Assembly (NCBI GenBank): GCA_045535635.1
Contig: JAZSLZ010000040.1
Coordinates: forward strand, 1 to 49,142
DNA length: 49,142 bases
Reading direction: 5' to 3'
Source of the DNA: RGIG8700 sp045535635
Lineage (GTDB): Bacteria; Bacillota; Clostridia; RGIG6154
In this document: in pieces, positions 18,562 through 26,134 of the stretch
Layout of the letters: each line of letters opens with the position of its first letter
How positions within the stretch are numbered: the stretch's first letter is position 1
Made by a program: the position numbers and the translations under genes
The notes under the pieces: generated by a model
Told to the model about the DNA's origin: nothing
Seen by the model: only the letters and a program-made list of their open reading frames with translations
Databases searched by the model: none

Positions 18562-19373
18562 CAGGCACAGTATTCGATATAAAAGAATTTTCCCTTCACG
18601 ACGGACCTGGTGGCAGAGTTACAGTTTTTCTTAAAGGTTGCCCTTTAAGATGTAAATGGTGTCACAATCCTGAGGGACTAAAAACAGAAAAACAACTTTT
18701 AGTAAAGACCGCACAATGTACAAACTGCGGTCTTTGCAAAAAGCCATGCGACCATCCTGAGTGTCAGCCTTTCGGCAGATGCATAAAGGTATGCCCTAAA
18801 AATTTAGTCCGTATATGCGGAACTGAATATAAAGCAAAAGACCTTGCAGATAAAATACTTGAATATTCAGACTTTTTTGAATTAAATAATGGCGGTGTTA
18901 CCTTTTCAGGCGGCGAACCTCTTCTTCAACATAAATTTTTAAAAGAAGTTTGCTCACATCTTAACGGTGTTCATAAAGCCATACAAACAAGTGGATATGC
19001 CGATGAAGAAATTTTCAAAAACACAATTAAATGCTTTGACTATGTTATGATGGACATTAAAATAGCAGACAGAGAAAAGCACAAGGAATATACAGGTGTT
19101 TATAACGATGTTATTTTAAATAACTTTGAGTTTCTTAAAAACAGCGGTATTCCCTATATCATAAGAGTTCCACTTATTCCTGATATTACAGATACCGAAG
19201 AAAACTTAAAGGGCATATCAGAAATAGTAGGTTCTTCACCTGTTGAGCTTTTGTCTTACAATCAAATGGCAGGTGCAAAATACGAAAGTGTGGGAATGGA
19301 ATACACCCTCACCAAAGAAAAAAACAAAGAGCCTGATTTAACTATATTCAAAAACGCAATACTTTCAAAATAA
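18558..19373 (+). CDS. Glycyl radical enzyme activating enzyme (radical SAM)
   Basis: Radical SAM activase that would abstract hydrogen from G637 of the preceding enzyme. The 271-residue protein has FDIKEFSLHDGPGG and the radical SAM cysteines C28-x3-C32-x2-C35 in KGCPLRCKWCHNPEG. An inserted ferredoxin-like segment holds eight more cysteines (54, 57, 60, 64, 69, 75, 79, 87), enough for two auxiliary [4Fe-4S] clusters as in activases of eliminase-type glycyl radical enzymes; pyruvate formate-lyase activase lacks this. GGVTFSGGEPLLQ follows near 127-139. The start overlaps the enzyme gene by four bases, and its stop codon lies within the terminator stem. Confidence 0.93.
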   Translation: MTGTVFDIKEFSLHDGPGGRVTVFLKGCPLRCKWCHNPEGLKTEKQLLVKTAQCTNCGLCKKPCDHPECQPFGRCIKVCPKNLVRICGTEYKAKDLADKILEYSDFFELNNGGVTFSGGEPLLQHKFLKEVCSHLNGVHKAIQTSGYADEEIFKNTIKCFDYVMMDIKIADREKHKEYTGVYNDVILNNFEFLKNSGIPYIIRVPLIPDITDTEENLKGISEIVGSSPVELLSYNQMAGAKYESVGMEYTLTKEKNKEPDLTIFKNAILSK

Positions 19374-19398
19374 GACTTTGCCATATTGCAAAGTCTTA
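19371..19398 (+). terminator. Terminator of the t6A/glycyl radical enzyme operon
   Basis: TAAGACTTTGC (19371-19381) pairs perfectly with GCAAAGTCTTA (19388-19398) across a 6-base loop; the first three bases are the activase stop codon. The following T-run is short and broken (TTAATTTATAAT). It also lies just downstream of the stop of the minus-strand small gene and may serve both strands. Confidence 0.7.
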
Positions 19399-19403
19399 TT
19401 AAT

Positions 19404-19568
19404 TTATAATATAAAAAAGTTGTATCCTATGTCTAATTCTTTCAGGTGCGGATATTTCTCAACTTCCTCTTGCCACATTTCTGCCATTATTAAATGCACT
19501 CTGTATTGTTTTTTTATTTTTGGTGTAGGGTTGGTAAGAGGTTTGTATTTTTTTCTGTTTAATTTCAT
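19404..19568 (-). CDS. Small basic protein of 54 residues, unknown function
   Basis: A complete reading frame on the minus strand, ATG at 19568 and TAA at 19406-19404, preceded by a good GGAG seven bases upstream. The N-terminal half is strongly basic (MKLNRKKYKPLTNP then PKIKKQYRVHL) and the C-terminal half contains MAEMWQEEVEKYPHLKEL and ends hydrophobic (NFFIL). I do not recognise a family; there is no signal peptide or membrane helix. It stands alone behind its own promoter, a structured leader RNA and an intrinsic terminator placed directly before its ribosome-binding site, which implies regulated read-through. That arrangement is the main reason to call it a gene. Confidence 0.65.
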   Translation of the reverse strand: MKLNRKKYKPLTNPTPKIKKQYRVHLIMAEMWQEEVEKYPHLKELDIGYNFFIL

Positions 19569-19583
19569 AAATTTTCTCCAATT

Positions 19584-19609
19584 AAAAAAGTGCGCCCCAA
19601 GAGACGCAC
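19584..19609 (-). terminator. Intrinsic terminator in the leader of the 54-residue gene
   Basis: On the minus strand the inverted repeat GTGCGTCTC...GGGGCGCAC (19609-19590) is followed by six T (19589-19584), ending 15 bases before the start codon. It precedes the gene rather than following it, so it fits attenuation of the small gene. Confidence 0.8.
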
Positions 19610-19619
19610 CGAAAAAGTG

Positions 19620-19732
19620 TTTCTCCTTTGTTGCTACACAAATAAATCTTCACAAGCGAGGATTATTAATAGAGAAAACACCTTTTACCAAGGTATTCCC
19701 TCACTTGTGAATTTTATTCATTTGTGTAGCAA
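19620..19732 (-). ncRNA. Candidate structured leader RNA (riboswitch-like)
   Basis: Read on the minus strand, a 13-base-pair closing stem (TTGCTACACAAAT at 19732-19720 with ATTTGTGTAGCAA at 19643-19631) surrounds an 8/5 internal loop and a second 13-base-pair stem (TTCACAAGTGAGG at 19711-19699 with CCTCGCTTGTGAA at 19661-19649, one G-U). The 37-base apical region holds a small hairpin ACCTT/AAGGT (19694-19680). A segment after it, GTGTTTTCTC (19682-19673), can pair with GAGAAACAC just 3' of the closing stem, before the terminator: a possible pseudoknot or antiterminator. The RNA starts within a few bases of the predicted transcription start. I recognise no T-box, purine, SAM, lysine, THF or c-di-GMP consensus. 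A small MITE is the alternative, but no target-site duplication is visible. Confidence 0.65.
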
Positions 19733-19736
19733 AATT

Positions 19737-19765
19737 ATTATAACACAACATAAAAGTATTTGCAA
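19737..19765 (-). promoter_or_regulatory. Sigma-A promoter for the leader RNA and 54-residue gene
   Basis: On the minus strand TTGCAA (19765-19760) and a perfect TATAAT (19742-19737) are separated by 17 bases. Transcription would begin near 19730, exactly at the outer stem of the structured RNA. Confidence 0.82.
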
Positions 19766-19771
19766 GAAAAA

Positions 19772-19809
19772 CAAAAGAGGCTGTTTAAAAACTCAGTTTT
19801 AAACAGCCT
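19772..19809 (-). terminator. Terminator after the DUF1292 gene
   Basis: AGGCTGTTTAAAA (minus 19809-19797) pairs with its complement at 19790-19778 with a short loop, followed on the minus strand by CTCTTTTGTTTTT. It closes the glycosyltransferase-DUF1292 unit just before the next promoter. Confidence 0.85.
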
Positions 19810-19826
19810 TCTGTTACAAGGGAATG

Positions 19827-20096
19827 TTAAAATATTTCAGGATGGTTTTTCTTATATGTTTCGAAGATTTTTTCGATTATGTCAAGTTCGTAGACAATTT
19901 CAAACATTTCTTCGTCATACTCATCTTCACCCAGATATTTTACGATTACATACTCGTTTATACCTTTTGTTAATGGATATAAAACTGCATAGCTTTCGCC
20001 ACCGTCTTCTATAATATCCACTATTTCAAATTTGATTTCGCTTCCGTCTTCGTCCTGAAGAATAAGAAGATTTTCATCATTTACTTTTTTACTCAT
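19827..20096 (-). CDS. DUF1292 (YrzB-like) acidic protein
   Basis: An 89-residue very acidic protein of the DUF1292 family, common and usually adjacent to housekeeping genes in Firmicutes; function unknown. It shows the family pattern: LLILQDEDGSEIKFEIVDII, then SYAVLYPLT (near 37-45) and EDEYDEEMFEIV, continuing to the C-terminus. AAAGGA lies seven bases before the ATG. It follows the glycosyltransferase gene by 11 bases and is cotranscribed; no obvious functional link. Confidence 0.85.
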   Translation of the reverse strand: MSKKVNDENLLILQDEDGSEIKFEIVDIIEDGGESYAVLYPLTKGINEYVIVKYLGEDEYDEEMFEIVYELDIIEKIFETYKKNHPEIF

Positions 20097-20107
20097 AAGT
20101 ATTTCCT

Positions 20108-21343
20108 TTATTTCTCAATTTCAGCAAGAGAAATTGTTCTTGTATGCTGAGTGTGGAACCATTCTTTATTGTTCTTCTTGAATGCACCAACAACTGCAAT
20201 TGGGAACCAAGTGAATGTATAGAAGTAATATGGAATGTATCCTTTAATTACTTTCCAGTTAAGTCTGCCTTCAAAGAAAAGAGTACAAGGTACAAATAAA
20301 AGCTGACAAATTGTAATTGTGTTCCATATAAAAGCAGGTACTACATCACCAAATGTGAAGAATGTTCCAGGGAAAAATGTGTGTGTAAAGCTCATAAAAG
20401 TAATATAGAAAAGAGCAATAAGTCTGATTGGCTGGAAAAGATAACAAGCACAATCGATTGGAATAATCTTACCTTCTTTAATACCCTTTTTCATAAGCTT
20501 TGTGAAAAATCTTGTGAAAACATCTGCGTGTCCCTGCATCCATCTTACTCTCTGCTTGTATGACTGTGAAAGTGTAAGAGGTTTTTCGTCATAAACAATT
20601 GCATCATGTGCCCAGCCTACTTTAATGTCGTTTAAAGTAAGCTTCATTGTGAATTCCATATCTTCTGCAAGGCAAGTTGCACCCCAACCGATTTTTCTTA
20701 AAACATCAGTTGATACGGCAAAACCTGTTCCGCAAAGCTGACAGCACATACCAAGTGTGTATCTTGCGTACTGGAACACTCTGTTAATGCTCCAGAATGA
20801 AATTGCATAAGAAAGTGAAATCCATGAATCGTATGGATTTTTTGTGTCAATATAGCCCTGAACTGCCTTAAATCCTTTATTGAACTGTTTATTCATCTGG
20901 TTTAAGAATTCAGGATGAACGATGTTATCTGCATCAAATACAGAAATTGCATCGTAGTCCATTTCATAAATTTTTTCGAACATCCAGTCAAGAGCATGGC
21001 CCTTACCTCTGAGTTCGTTATTTTTTCTCTCATAAACCTGAGCACCATGCTGTCTTGCGATTTCTGCAGTATTATCTGTGCAATTATCTGCAATTACGAA
21101 GATGCCATAGCTTTCTTCAGGGTAATTTATATTTTTCATAGAATCTACCAAGTTGCCAATTACCACTTCTTCGTTGTGTGCGGAAACAACAAGCGCAAAC
21201 TTATGAGTTTTATTTGTTGTATTTGTTGCTTTAGGTTCTTTTCTGAATAAACAGCCGACTAATGAAATTACTGTATAGTAGCCGCCGATAATGAGCATTG
21301 CTACCTGGATTACTACACTTACAAAATATAAGAATCCTTCCAT
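20108..21343 (-). CDS. Membrane-bound family 2 glycosyltransferase
   Basis: Predicted processive GT2 enzyme (cellulose synthase/N-acetylglucosaminyltransferase-like fold) that polymerises a sugar from a nucleotide-sugar donor at the membrane. The 411-residue protein has one N-terminal membrane segment (about 4-31), a cytoplasmic GT domain starting VVSAHNEEVVIGNLV, the DxD motif FDADN (D137/D139), the acceptor-site ED at 227-228 in TCLAEDMEF, and QRVRW at 264-268, followed by about three membrane segments to residue 395. No PilZ domain or export partner is adjacent, so the product is unknown. GAGGTG lies before the ATG. Confidence 0.87.
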   Translation of the reverse strand: MEGFLYFVSVVIQVAMLIIGGYYTVISLVGCLFRKEPKATNTTNKTHKFALVVSAHNEEVVIGNLVDSMKNINYPEESYGIFVIADNCTDNTAEIARQHGAQVYERKNNELRGKGHALDWMFEKIYEMDYDAISVFDADNIVHPEFLNQMNKQFNKGFKAVQGYIDTKNPYDSWISLSYAISFWSINRVFQYARYTLGMCCQLCGTGFAVSTDVLRKIGWGATCLAEDMEFTMKLTLNDIKVGWAHDAIVYDEKPLTLSQSYKQRVRWMQGHADVFTRFFTKLMKKGIKEGKIIPIDCACYLFQPIRLIALFYITFMSFTHTFFPGTFFTFGDVVPAFIWNTITICQLLFVPCTLFFEGRLNWKVIKGYIPYYFYTFTWFPIAVVGAFKKNNKEWFHTQHTRTISLAEIEK

Positions 21344-21384
21344 TTTTACACCTCATAAAATATTTATTTTTTTGCAACCAATTA

Positions 21385-21413
21385 ATATTACTACAATTTT
21401 TTAAAAAATGCAA
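21385..21413 (-). promoter_or_regulatory. Promoter for the glycosyltransferase unit
   Basis: Minus-strand TTGCAT (21413-21408) and TAATAT (21390-21385) with a 17-base spacer, about 40 bases before the start codon. Confidence 0.55.
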
Positions 21414-21439
21414 GTCTTTTTTTTATTTTTTTATTTTTC

Positions 21440-21468
21440 TTTACAAAAGTTGTACTTTATAGTAAATT
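21440..21468 (+). promoter_or_regulatory. Putative promoter for radA
   Basis: TTTACA (21440-21445), 17 bases, then TAAATT (21463-21468), 36 bases before the radA start. The -10 box is weak. Confidence 0.4.
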
Positions 21469-21504
21469 ATAAGTAGTAATATTTATGAAGGTGAGACTTG
21501 TTTT

Positions 21505-22842
21505 ATGAAAAGCAAAACTATGTATATATGTTCCTCTTGTGGTTATTCTTCCCCGAAATGGTCAGGAAAATGCCCCGATTGCGGTGAATGGAACTCACTT
21601 GTTGAGGAAATTGTTGCCGAGGAAAAAACTTCCAAATCAAAAGCATCAGTTTCTCATATTGAACCTGTAGCTTTAAATGATGTTAAAGTTAACACCGAAA
21701 TCAGATATACAAGCTCTATTAAAGAGCTTGACAGAGTTTTAGGCGGAGGAATTGTTGAAGGCTCACTTGTTTTAGTTGGCGGTGAACCGGGAATTGGAAA
21801 ATCAACACTTCTTTTACAGATTTGCAAATATGCAAACGAAGATATTTTATATATTTCAGGAGAAGAATCTGCTTCTCAAATAAAGCTTCGTGCAAAAAGA
21901 CTTGAAGTGAATAACGAAAAGTTATCACTTTTATGCACCACTTCCCTTTCAAATGTAATCAACGCCATTGAGAAAAATAAACCTAAAATTGCCATTGTGG
22001 ATTCTGTGCAGACCATTTCATCCTCCGACCTTTCTTCTGCACCAGGAACCGTAAGCCAGATAAGAGAGGTAACTCTTGCACTTATGCAGGTAGCGAAAAA
22101 TAACGGCACCACTATTTTCATAGTTGGTCACGTTACTAAAGAAGGTGCTATTGCAGGTCCGAGAGTTCTTGAACATATGGTGGATTGTGTATTATATTTT
22201 GAAGGAGAAAGACAGACAAACTTCAGAATTTTAAGAGCAGTAAAAAATCGTTTTGGCTCAACAAACGAAATCGGTATTTTTGAAATGCACGACACAGGAC
22301 TTGAAGGTGTATTAAACCCTTCCTCTGCACTTCTTGAAAAGCACGATATGATAAGCTCAGGTTGTTGTATTACCTGCACAGTCGAAGGAACAAGACCAAT
22401 TCTTGCAGAAATCCAGTCTCTTGTATGTCCAACATTTTTCCCTGCACCAAGAAGAACTGCCTCAGGTCTTGACTACAACAAGGTTATGCTTCTTCTTGCA
22501 GTACTTGAAAAAAGACTTAAATTAAATCTTGGAATAAATGACATTTATGTTAATGTTGCAGGTGGAATGAGAATTTTGGAGCCATCTTCTGACCTTGCAG
22601 TTGTTCTTGCAGTTTATTCAGGGCTTAAAGACATTATAATAGACACAAAAACAATTGCAATCGGCGAGGTCGGTCTTTCAGGTGAAGTTCGTGCGGTATC
22701 ATCAATAGAGCTTAGAATTAATGAAGCAAAAAAGATGGGCTTTGAAAAAATCATCATACCATACGGAAATTTTATTCACTTAAAAGACAACTCTGGTGTT
22801 TTCGGTGTAAAATCTATACAAGACGCTATTAAATTAATATAA
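21505..22842 (+). CDS. radA: DNA repair protein RadA (Sms)
   Basis: Hexameric RecA-like helicase that drives branch migration in recombination. The 445-residue protein has the N-terminal zinc finger (C9, C12, C23, C26), Walker A GGEPGIGKST (92-101), the RadA-specific KNRFG motif at 247-251, and a C-terminal Lon-protease-like domain (DIYVNVAGGMRILEPSSDLAV, GEVGLSGEVRAVSSI). The ATG has a GAAGGTGAG site upstream. The next gene, a carD-like regulator, has its own promoter. RadA next to CarD is a common Firmicute pair. Confidence 0.96.
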   Translation: MKSKTMYICSSCGYSSPKWSGKCPDCGEWNSLVEEIVAEEKTSKSKASVSHIEPVALNDVKVNTEIRYTSSIKELDRVLGGGIVEGSLVLVGGEPGIGKSTLLLQICKYANEDILYISGEESASQIKLRAKRLEVNNEKLSLLCTTSLSNVINAIEKNKPKIAIVDSVQTISSSDLSSAPGTVSQIREVTLALMQVAKNNGTTIFIVGHVTKEGAIAGPRVLEHMVDCVLYFEGERQTNFRILRAVKNRFGSTNEIGIFEMHDTGLEGVLNPSSALLEKHDMISSGCCITCTVEGTRPILAEIQSLVCPTFFPAPRRTASGLDYNKVMLLLAVLEKRLKLNLGINDIYVNVAGGMRILEPSSDLAVVLAVYSGLKDIIIDTKTIAIGEVGLSGEVRAVSSIELRINEAKKMGFEKIIIPYGNFIHLKDNSGVFGVKSIQDAIKLI

Positions 22843-22848
22843 AAATCT

Positions 22849-22877
22849 TTGACTTTTTTCTTGTATTATGGTATAAT
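22849..22877 (+). promoter_or_regulatory. Strong sigma-A promoter for the carD-like gene
   Basis: TTGACT (22849-22854), a 17-base spacer ending TGG, and TATAAT (22872-22877): a near-consensus promoter with an extended -10. Confidence 0.88.
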
Positions 22878-22920
22878 TATACTATAATAAAAGGTTTTTC
22901 GACACAAGGAGGGTATTTGT

Positions 22921-23400
22921 TTGTACAAGCTTGGTGATAAAATTGTTTATCCTATGCACGGAGCAGGAATTATAAAAGCCTTTGAGGAAAAAGAAATCCT
23001 TGGAAGCACTCAAAAATATTATGTTCTGGAAATCTCCGGCATTGAAGCAACTCATCTTGTCCCTGTAGCTACAGCGGATACCATTGGTGTGCGCCCTGTT
23101 ATCACAAAAGATATTGTTGAAAATATTTACTCTCTTATTGCAAAATACACCGAAGAAGATACTTCTAACTGGAACAAGCGTTATCGCGAAAACTTAAGAA
23201 AAATGAAAACAGGTTCTCTTGAAGAAGTTGCAAAGGTTGTTTCTTCCCTTACATTGAGAGAATTTGAAAAACCACTCTCAACAAGTGAAAAAAAGATGCT
23301 TACAAACGCAACCAACATTTTAGTTAGTGAGCTTACTCTTGCAACAGACGAAACCTGTGAAAATATACATAAAAAACTTAAAGAACTTCTTTTAAAATAG
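22921..23400 (+). CDS. CarD-family transcriptional regulator
   Basis: RNA-polymerase-binding protein of the CarD/CdnL/TRCF family that stabilises promoter open complexes. The 159-residue protein begins with the Tudor-like RNAP-interaction domain (LGDKIVYPMHGAGIIKAFEEKEI ... YYVLEI) and continues as a helical domain (NWNKRYRENLRKMKTGSLEEVAKV). The start is TTG at 22921 with AAGGAGG eight bases before; no ATG is available near the domain start. It is monocistronic with its own strong promoter and terminator. The RNAP-binding fold is shared with mfd, also in this window. Confidence 0.9.
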   Translation: MYKLGDKIVYPMHGAGIIKAFEEKEILGSTQKYYVLEISGIEATHLVPVATADTIGVRPVITKDIVENIYSLIAKYTEEDTSNWNKRYRENLRKMKTGSLEEVAKVVSSLTLREFEKPLSTSEKKMLTNATNILVSELTLATDETCENIHKKLKELLLK

Positions 23401-23407
23401 CTTTATT

Positions 23408-23435
23408 ACAGACTGCCTGAACAGCAGTCTGTTTT
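23408..23435 (+). terminator. Terminator after the carD-like gene
   Basis: ACAGACTGC (23408-23416) and GCAGTCTGT (23424-23432) form a 9-base-pair stem with a 7-base loop, followed by a short T-run. Confidence 0.7.
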
Positions 23436-23482
23436 GCACTTATTTTTTAAGTTTTAATTTAAATTAGAAAAGGAAAATTGTT

Positions 23483-24031
23483 ATGATAAAATGGCCGGTT
23501 GAAATCCCTGAATTTGACAACGAAGAATTTGAGACTATGTGCAAATTCTCCCATCAGACTGATGTTGCGGATTTTGGGAAAAGAAGAGCAAAAGCTCTTG
23601 GTTATGATAATGAAGATCTTTCTATTTCTTCAGGTGCAATAATCAATTATGTACCAAACGAACAAATTGGTAAAAATGTAAAAATAGGTCTTTACAACTA
23701 TATAAAGGGCGATGTTACAATTGGTGACAATGTTTTAATTGGACCTCATTGTTCTATAGCAGCAGGTAATCATAAATTTGATCCTGAGACAGGATGGTTT
23801 TCAGGAAGAACTGAAAATGATTATGATAACAGCATAGTTATAGGTGAAGGCTCGTGGCTTGCAAGTAATGTTACCGTAACTGCAGGTGTTAAAATTGGCA
23901 AGGCAAATCTCATCTGTGCAGGTGCAGTTGTTACAAAAAGTACACCTGACTATGCTATAATAGCAGGTATTCCTGCAAAGCAGATAGGCAGAATAAATCC
24001 AAAAACCGGTGAGTACATCTGGGAGAAATAA
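23483..24031 (+). CDS. Hexapeptide-repeat acyltransferase
   Basis: Left-handed beta-helix acyltransferase, probably O-acetylating a sugar. The 182-residue protein has hexapeptide repeats from about residue 58 (IGKNVKIGLYNYIKGDVTIGDNVLIG), a catalytic-type histidine in GPHCSIAAGNHKF, and the usual C-terminal AGAVVTKSTPDYAIIAGIPAKQIG. The AAGGA ribosome-binding site is weaker than most here. The next gene starts two bases after its stop and encodes a heparinase II/III-like protein, which suggests a role in polysaccharide or glycan handling. The exact substrate cannot be read from the sequence. Confidence 0.82.
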   Translation: MIKWPVEIPEFDNEEFETMCKFSHQTDVADFGKRRAKALGYDNEDLSISSGAIINYVPNEQIGKNVKIGLYNYIKGDVTIGDNVLIGPHCSIAAGNHKFDPETGWFSGRTENDYDNSIVIGEGSWLASNVTVTAGVKIGKANLICAGAVVTKSTPDYAIIAGIPAKQIGRINPKTGEYIWEK

Positions 24032-24033
24032 TT

Positions 24034-26115
24034 ATGAAACCATTTCCAACCAAAAGAACCTCAACTACACAAAATTTTATGTTTCCATCAATAGGGGAAG
24101 TTGTATATGAAACTCCCCCTACTTTTATTTGGATACCTGTAGAGGGTGCAGAAAAATACATTTTGTCTGTATATGACGAAAACAAATCTCTTATTGAAGA
24201 AATTTCTACTTGTAAAATATATGCCAATATTTCAAAGCCTCTTGAAAGTGGAAAATATTTCTGGAAAATTGAAACAAACACTCACGCAAGTGATTTTATG
24301 GAATTTTACATATCAGAAAAAGCTATACATTTCAAAAGACCTGACGCTAAAACGTTGTTTGAAAATTATCCAAGCGAAAGACCTGCATATCTATTCTGCA
24401 AAGACCAGATATGCACCCTCAAAGAAACAAAAGCATTTGAACTTAATGTTTTGAAAAACAATGTTAAGGTTGCATTAGACAGGGAACTTCCTACCATGCC
24501 TGTTTATCATATTGACGGCAAAAGGGCTGAATACCGACAGTATTTTGCTGACCACCGAACATATAATGACAGAGATATGGTTGCCTGTGCACTTATGTTC
24601 GCACTTACCGATGACCAAATTGCCGGTAATAAAGCAAAAGAATTGATGATGAGGGTTTGTGGTATGAATCCTTTAGGACCTTGTGCCATTGATGGGGACT
24701 TTGAAGATGAAATAGGCATAAGTAATATACGATGTATTCCACCTGTATTTGATATGATTTTCCCTCTTTTAAATGAAAAAGAGCAAAAATATGTAGCACA
24801 AACCATTGCAGTTTACGCACAGCAGTGCGAAAATAAACTTAAACTCATCAATTATGAACAAAACCCATCAAATTCACATGTGGGCAGAATACCTGCCTAT
24901 CTTGGCGGTGCATCACTTGTTTTGAAAGGCACAGGTGTTTGCGATGATGAAACACTGATACGATGGCTAAAATACGCTCTTGATATATACTGTGGAATTT
25001 TTCCATACTATGGAGGAAATGATGGAAGCTGGGCAGAGGGTACTTTTTATTCTACCAGTTACACTAAATGGTATCTACCCTTCTTTTCAGCTGTAGAAAG
25101 ATTTTCAGACGGCAGTCTGTTTAACAGACCATTTTACCACAGATACACAAATTTTTTAATACATTTTTGCAATAAGGATTATGAAATTCATCCATTTTGT
25201 GATGGTTACTGGTGCGACAGTGACTCTGAGGAATGGCCAGGCTTCTTTGCACAAAACCCTTATGCTGTATATGCAGAAAAATTTGGTCCTGAACTTGCAA
25301 AAATCAGGAGTGCAAAAGCATCAGAACAAAAGTTCTATATGCTGCATCTTCTTGATTTATTTTTACCAGAGCTTAAAAAAGAGGAAAAAACATTAACAAA
25401 AGAACCTGAAAATGTTGAAGTTTTTCCTGACGGCGGATTTATAGCTATGCACACAGATTTAACAGATGATAATGACATCTGTGTATTTGCAAGAGCGTCA
25501 AGATTTTCTTACGATAGTCACAGACATGCAGACCAAGGCTCTTTTGCCTTGTTTTCAAAAGGTGTTGCTCTTATAACCCCATCTGGATATTTTGGAAGAG
25601 GGTATGGAACAAATCACCATTTTAAATGGATGAAAAGCACCAAAGCGCACAACTCACTGTTATTTAACGGAATTGACCAGAGAGTAGTAAACCCATTGGA
25701 TGCCACAGGTAAAATAATATCTGTTGACAAAGGCAACAAGCACTGTATTCTTGATATGAGCAGTGCATATCCAAACATTAGTTCGTGGCAGAGAGAATTG
25801 ATTTTAAAAGACAAGCTTTTAACTGTAATTGACACAGTTCATTCTGACGAAAACATAGAAATTACTTACCCACTTCACACTTTATCTCTTCCTTATGAAA
25901 AAGATGGTAAGGTTTATGTAGAAAGAAAAGGCGAAAAACTTGAAATAGAAGCACAAGATATTTCTTTGGTGGAAATAACAGATAAATATGATACCGATCT
26001 TAATGACGGTGTTCCAAAAGAATATCACGTAACAATGCCACAACAATACCACATTTACTTTAAATCCAAAAAATCAAAAAATCATAAAATAGTTGTGAAA
26101 TATAAAATAGACTAA
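24034..26115 (+). CDS. Heparinase II/III-like protein with N-terminal beta-sandwich (DUF4962-like)
   Basis: Likely polysaccharide lyase or related glycan-cleaving protein of 693 residues. Residues about 15-100 look like a fibronectin-type sandwich (PPTFIWIPVEGAEKYILSVYD ... SGKYFWKIET). A long alpha-barrel region follows (about 105-430), then a beta-sandwich with the heparinase II/III signature SYDSHRHADQGSFALFSKG containing H496 and H498, and HNSLLFNG. There is no signal peptide: the start ATG 24034 has GGGAG eight bases upstream and the N-terminus is MKPFPTKRTST. Secreted lyases normally have one, so this protein probably acts on imported oligosaccharides or is mis-localised by prediction. 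It pairs with the preceding acyltransferase. Confidence 0.8.
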   Translation: MKPFPTKRTSTTQNFMFPSIGEVVYETPPTFIWIPVEGAEKYILSVYDENKSLIEEISTCKIYANISKPLESGKYFWKIETNTHASDFMEFYISEKAIHFKRPDAKTLFENYPSERPAYLFCKDQICTLKETKAFELNVLKNNVKVALDRELPTMPVYHIDGKRAEYRQYFADHRTYNDRDMVACALMFALTDDQIAGNKAKELMMRVCGMNPLGPCAIDGDFEDEIGISNIRCIPPVFDMIFPLLNEKEQKYVAQTIAVYAQQCENKLKLINYEQNPSNSHVGRIPAYLGGASLVLKGTGVCDDETLIRWLKYALDIYCGIFPYYGGNDGSWAEGTFYSTSYTKWYLPFFSAVERFSDGSLFNRPFYHRYTNFLIHFCNKDYEIHPFCDGYWCDSDSEEWPGFFAQNPYAVYAEKFGPELAKIRSAKASEQKFYMLHLLDLFLPELKKEEKTLTKEPENVEVFPDGGFIAMHTDLTDDNDICVFARASRFSYDSHRHADQGSFALFSKGVALITPSGYFGRGYGTNHHFKWMKSTKAHNSLLFNGIDQRVVNPLDATGKIISVDKGNKHCILDMSSAYPNISSWQRELILKDKLLTVIDTVHSDENIEITYPLHTLSLPYEKDGKVYVERKGEKLEIEAQDISLVEITDKYDTDLNDGVPKEYHVTMPQQYHIYFKSKKSKNHKIVVKYKID

Positions 26116-26134
26116 CCGTTTGGTTAGTCTATTT
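26105..26134. terminator. Bidirectional terminator between convergent genes
   Basis: AAATAGACTAACC (26105-26117) pairs perfectly with its complement at 26122-26134 over a GTTT loop. The stem contains the stop codons of both the heparinase-like gene (26113-26115) and ridA (26126-26124), an unusually compact convergent junction. Confidence 0.8.

Noticed and set aside
19378..19710. Plus-strand frame of 110 codons
   Set aside because: It runs antisense to the 54-residue gene and through the structured RNA; no ribosome-binding site and low-complexity Phe/Leu composition.
19631..19732. Small transposon (MITE) with 13-base terminal inverted repeats
   Set aside because: No target-site duplication flanks the repeats, and the promoter and terminator placement fits a leader RNA better; kept as the alternative explanation only.
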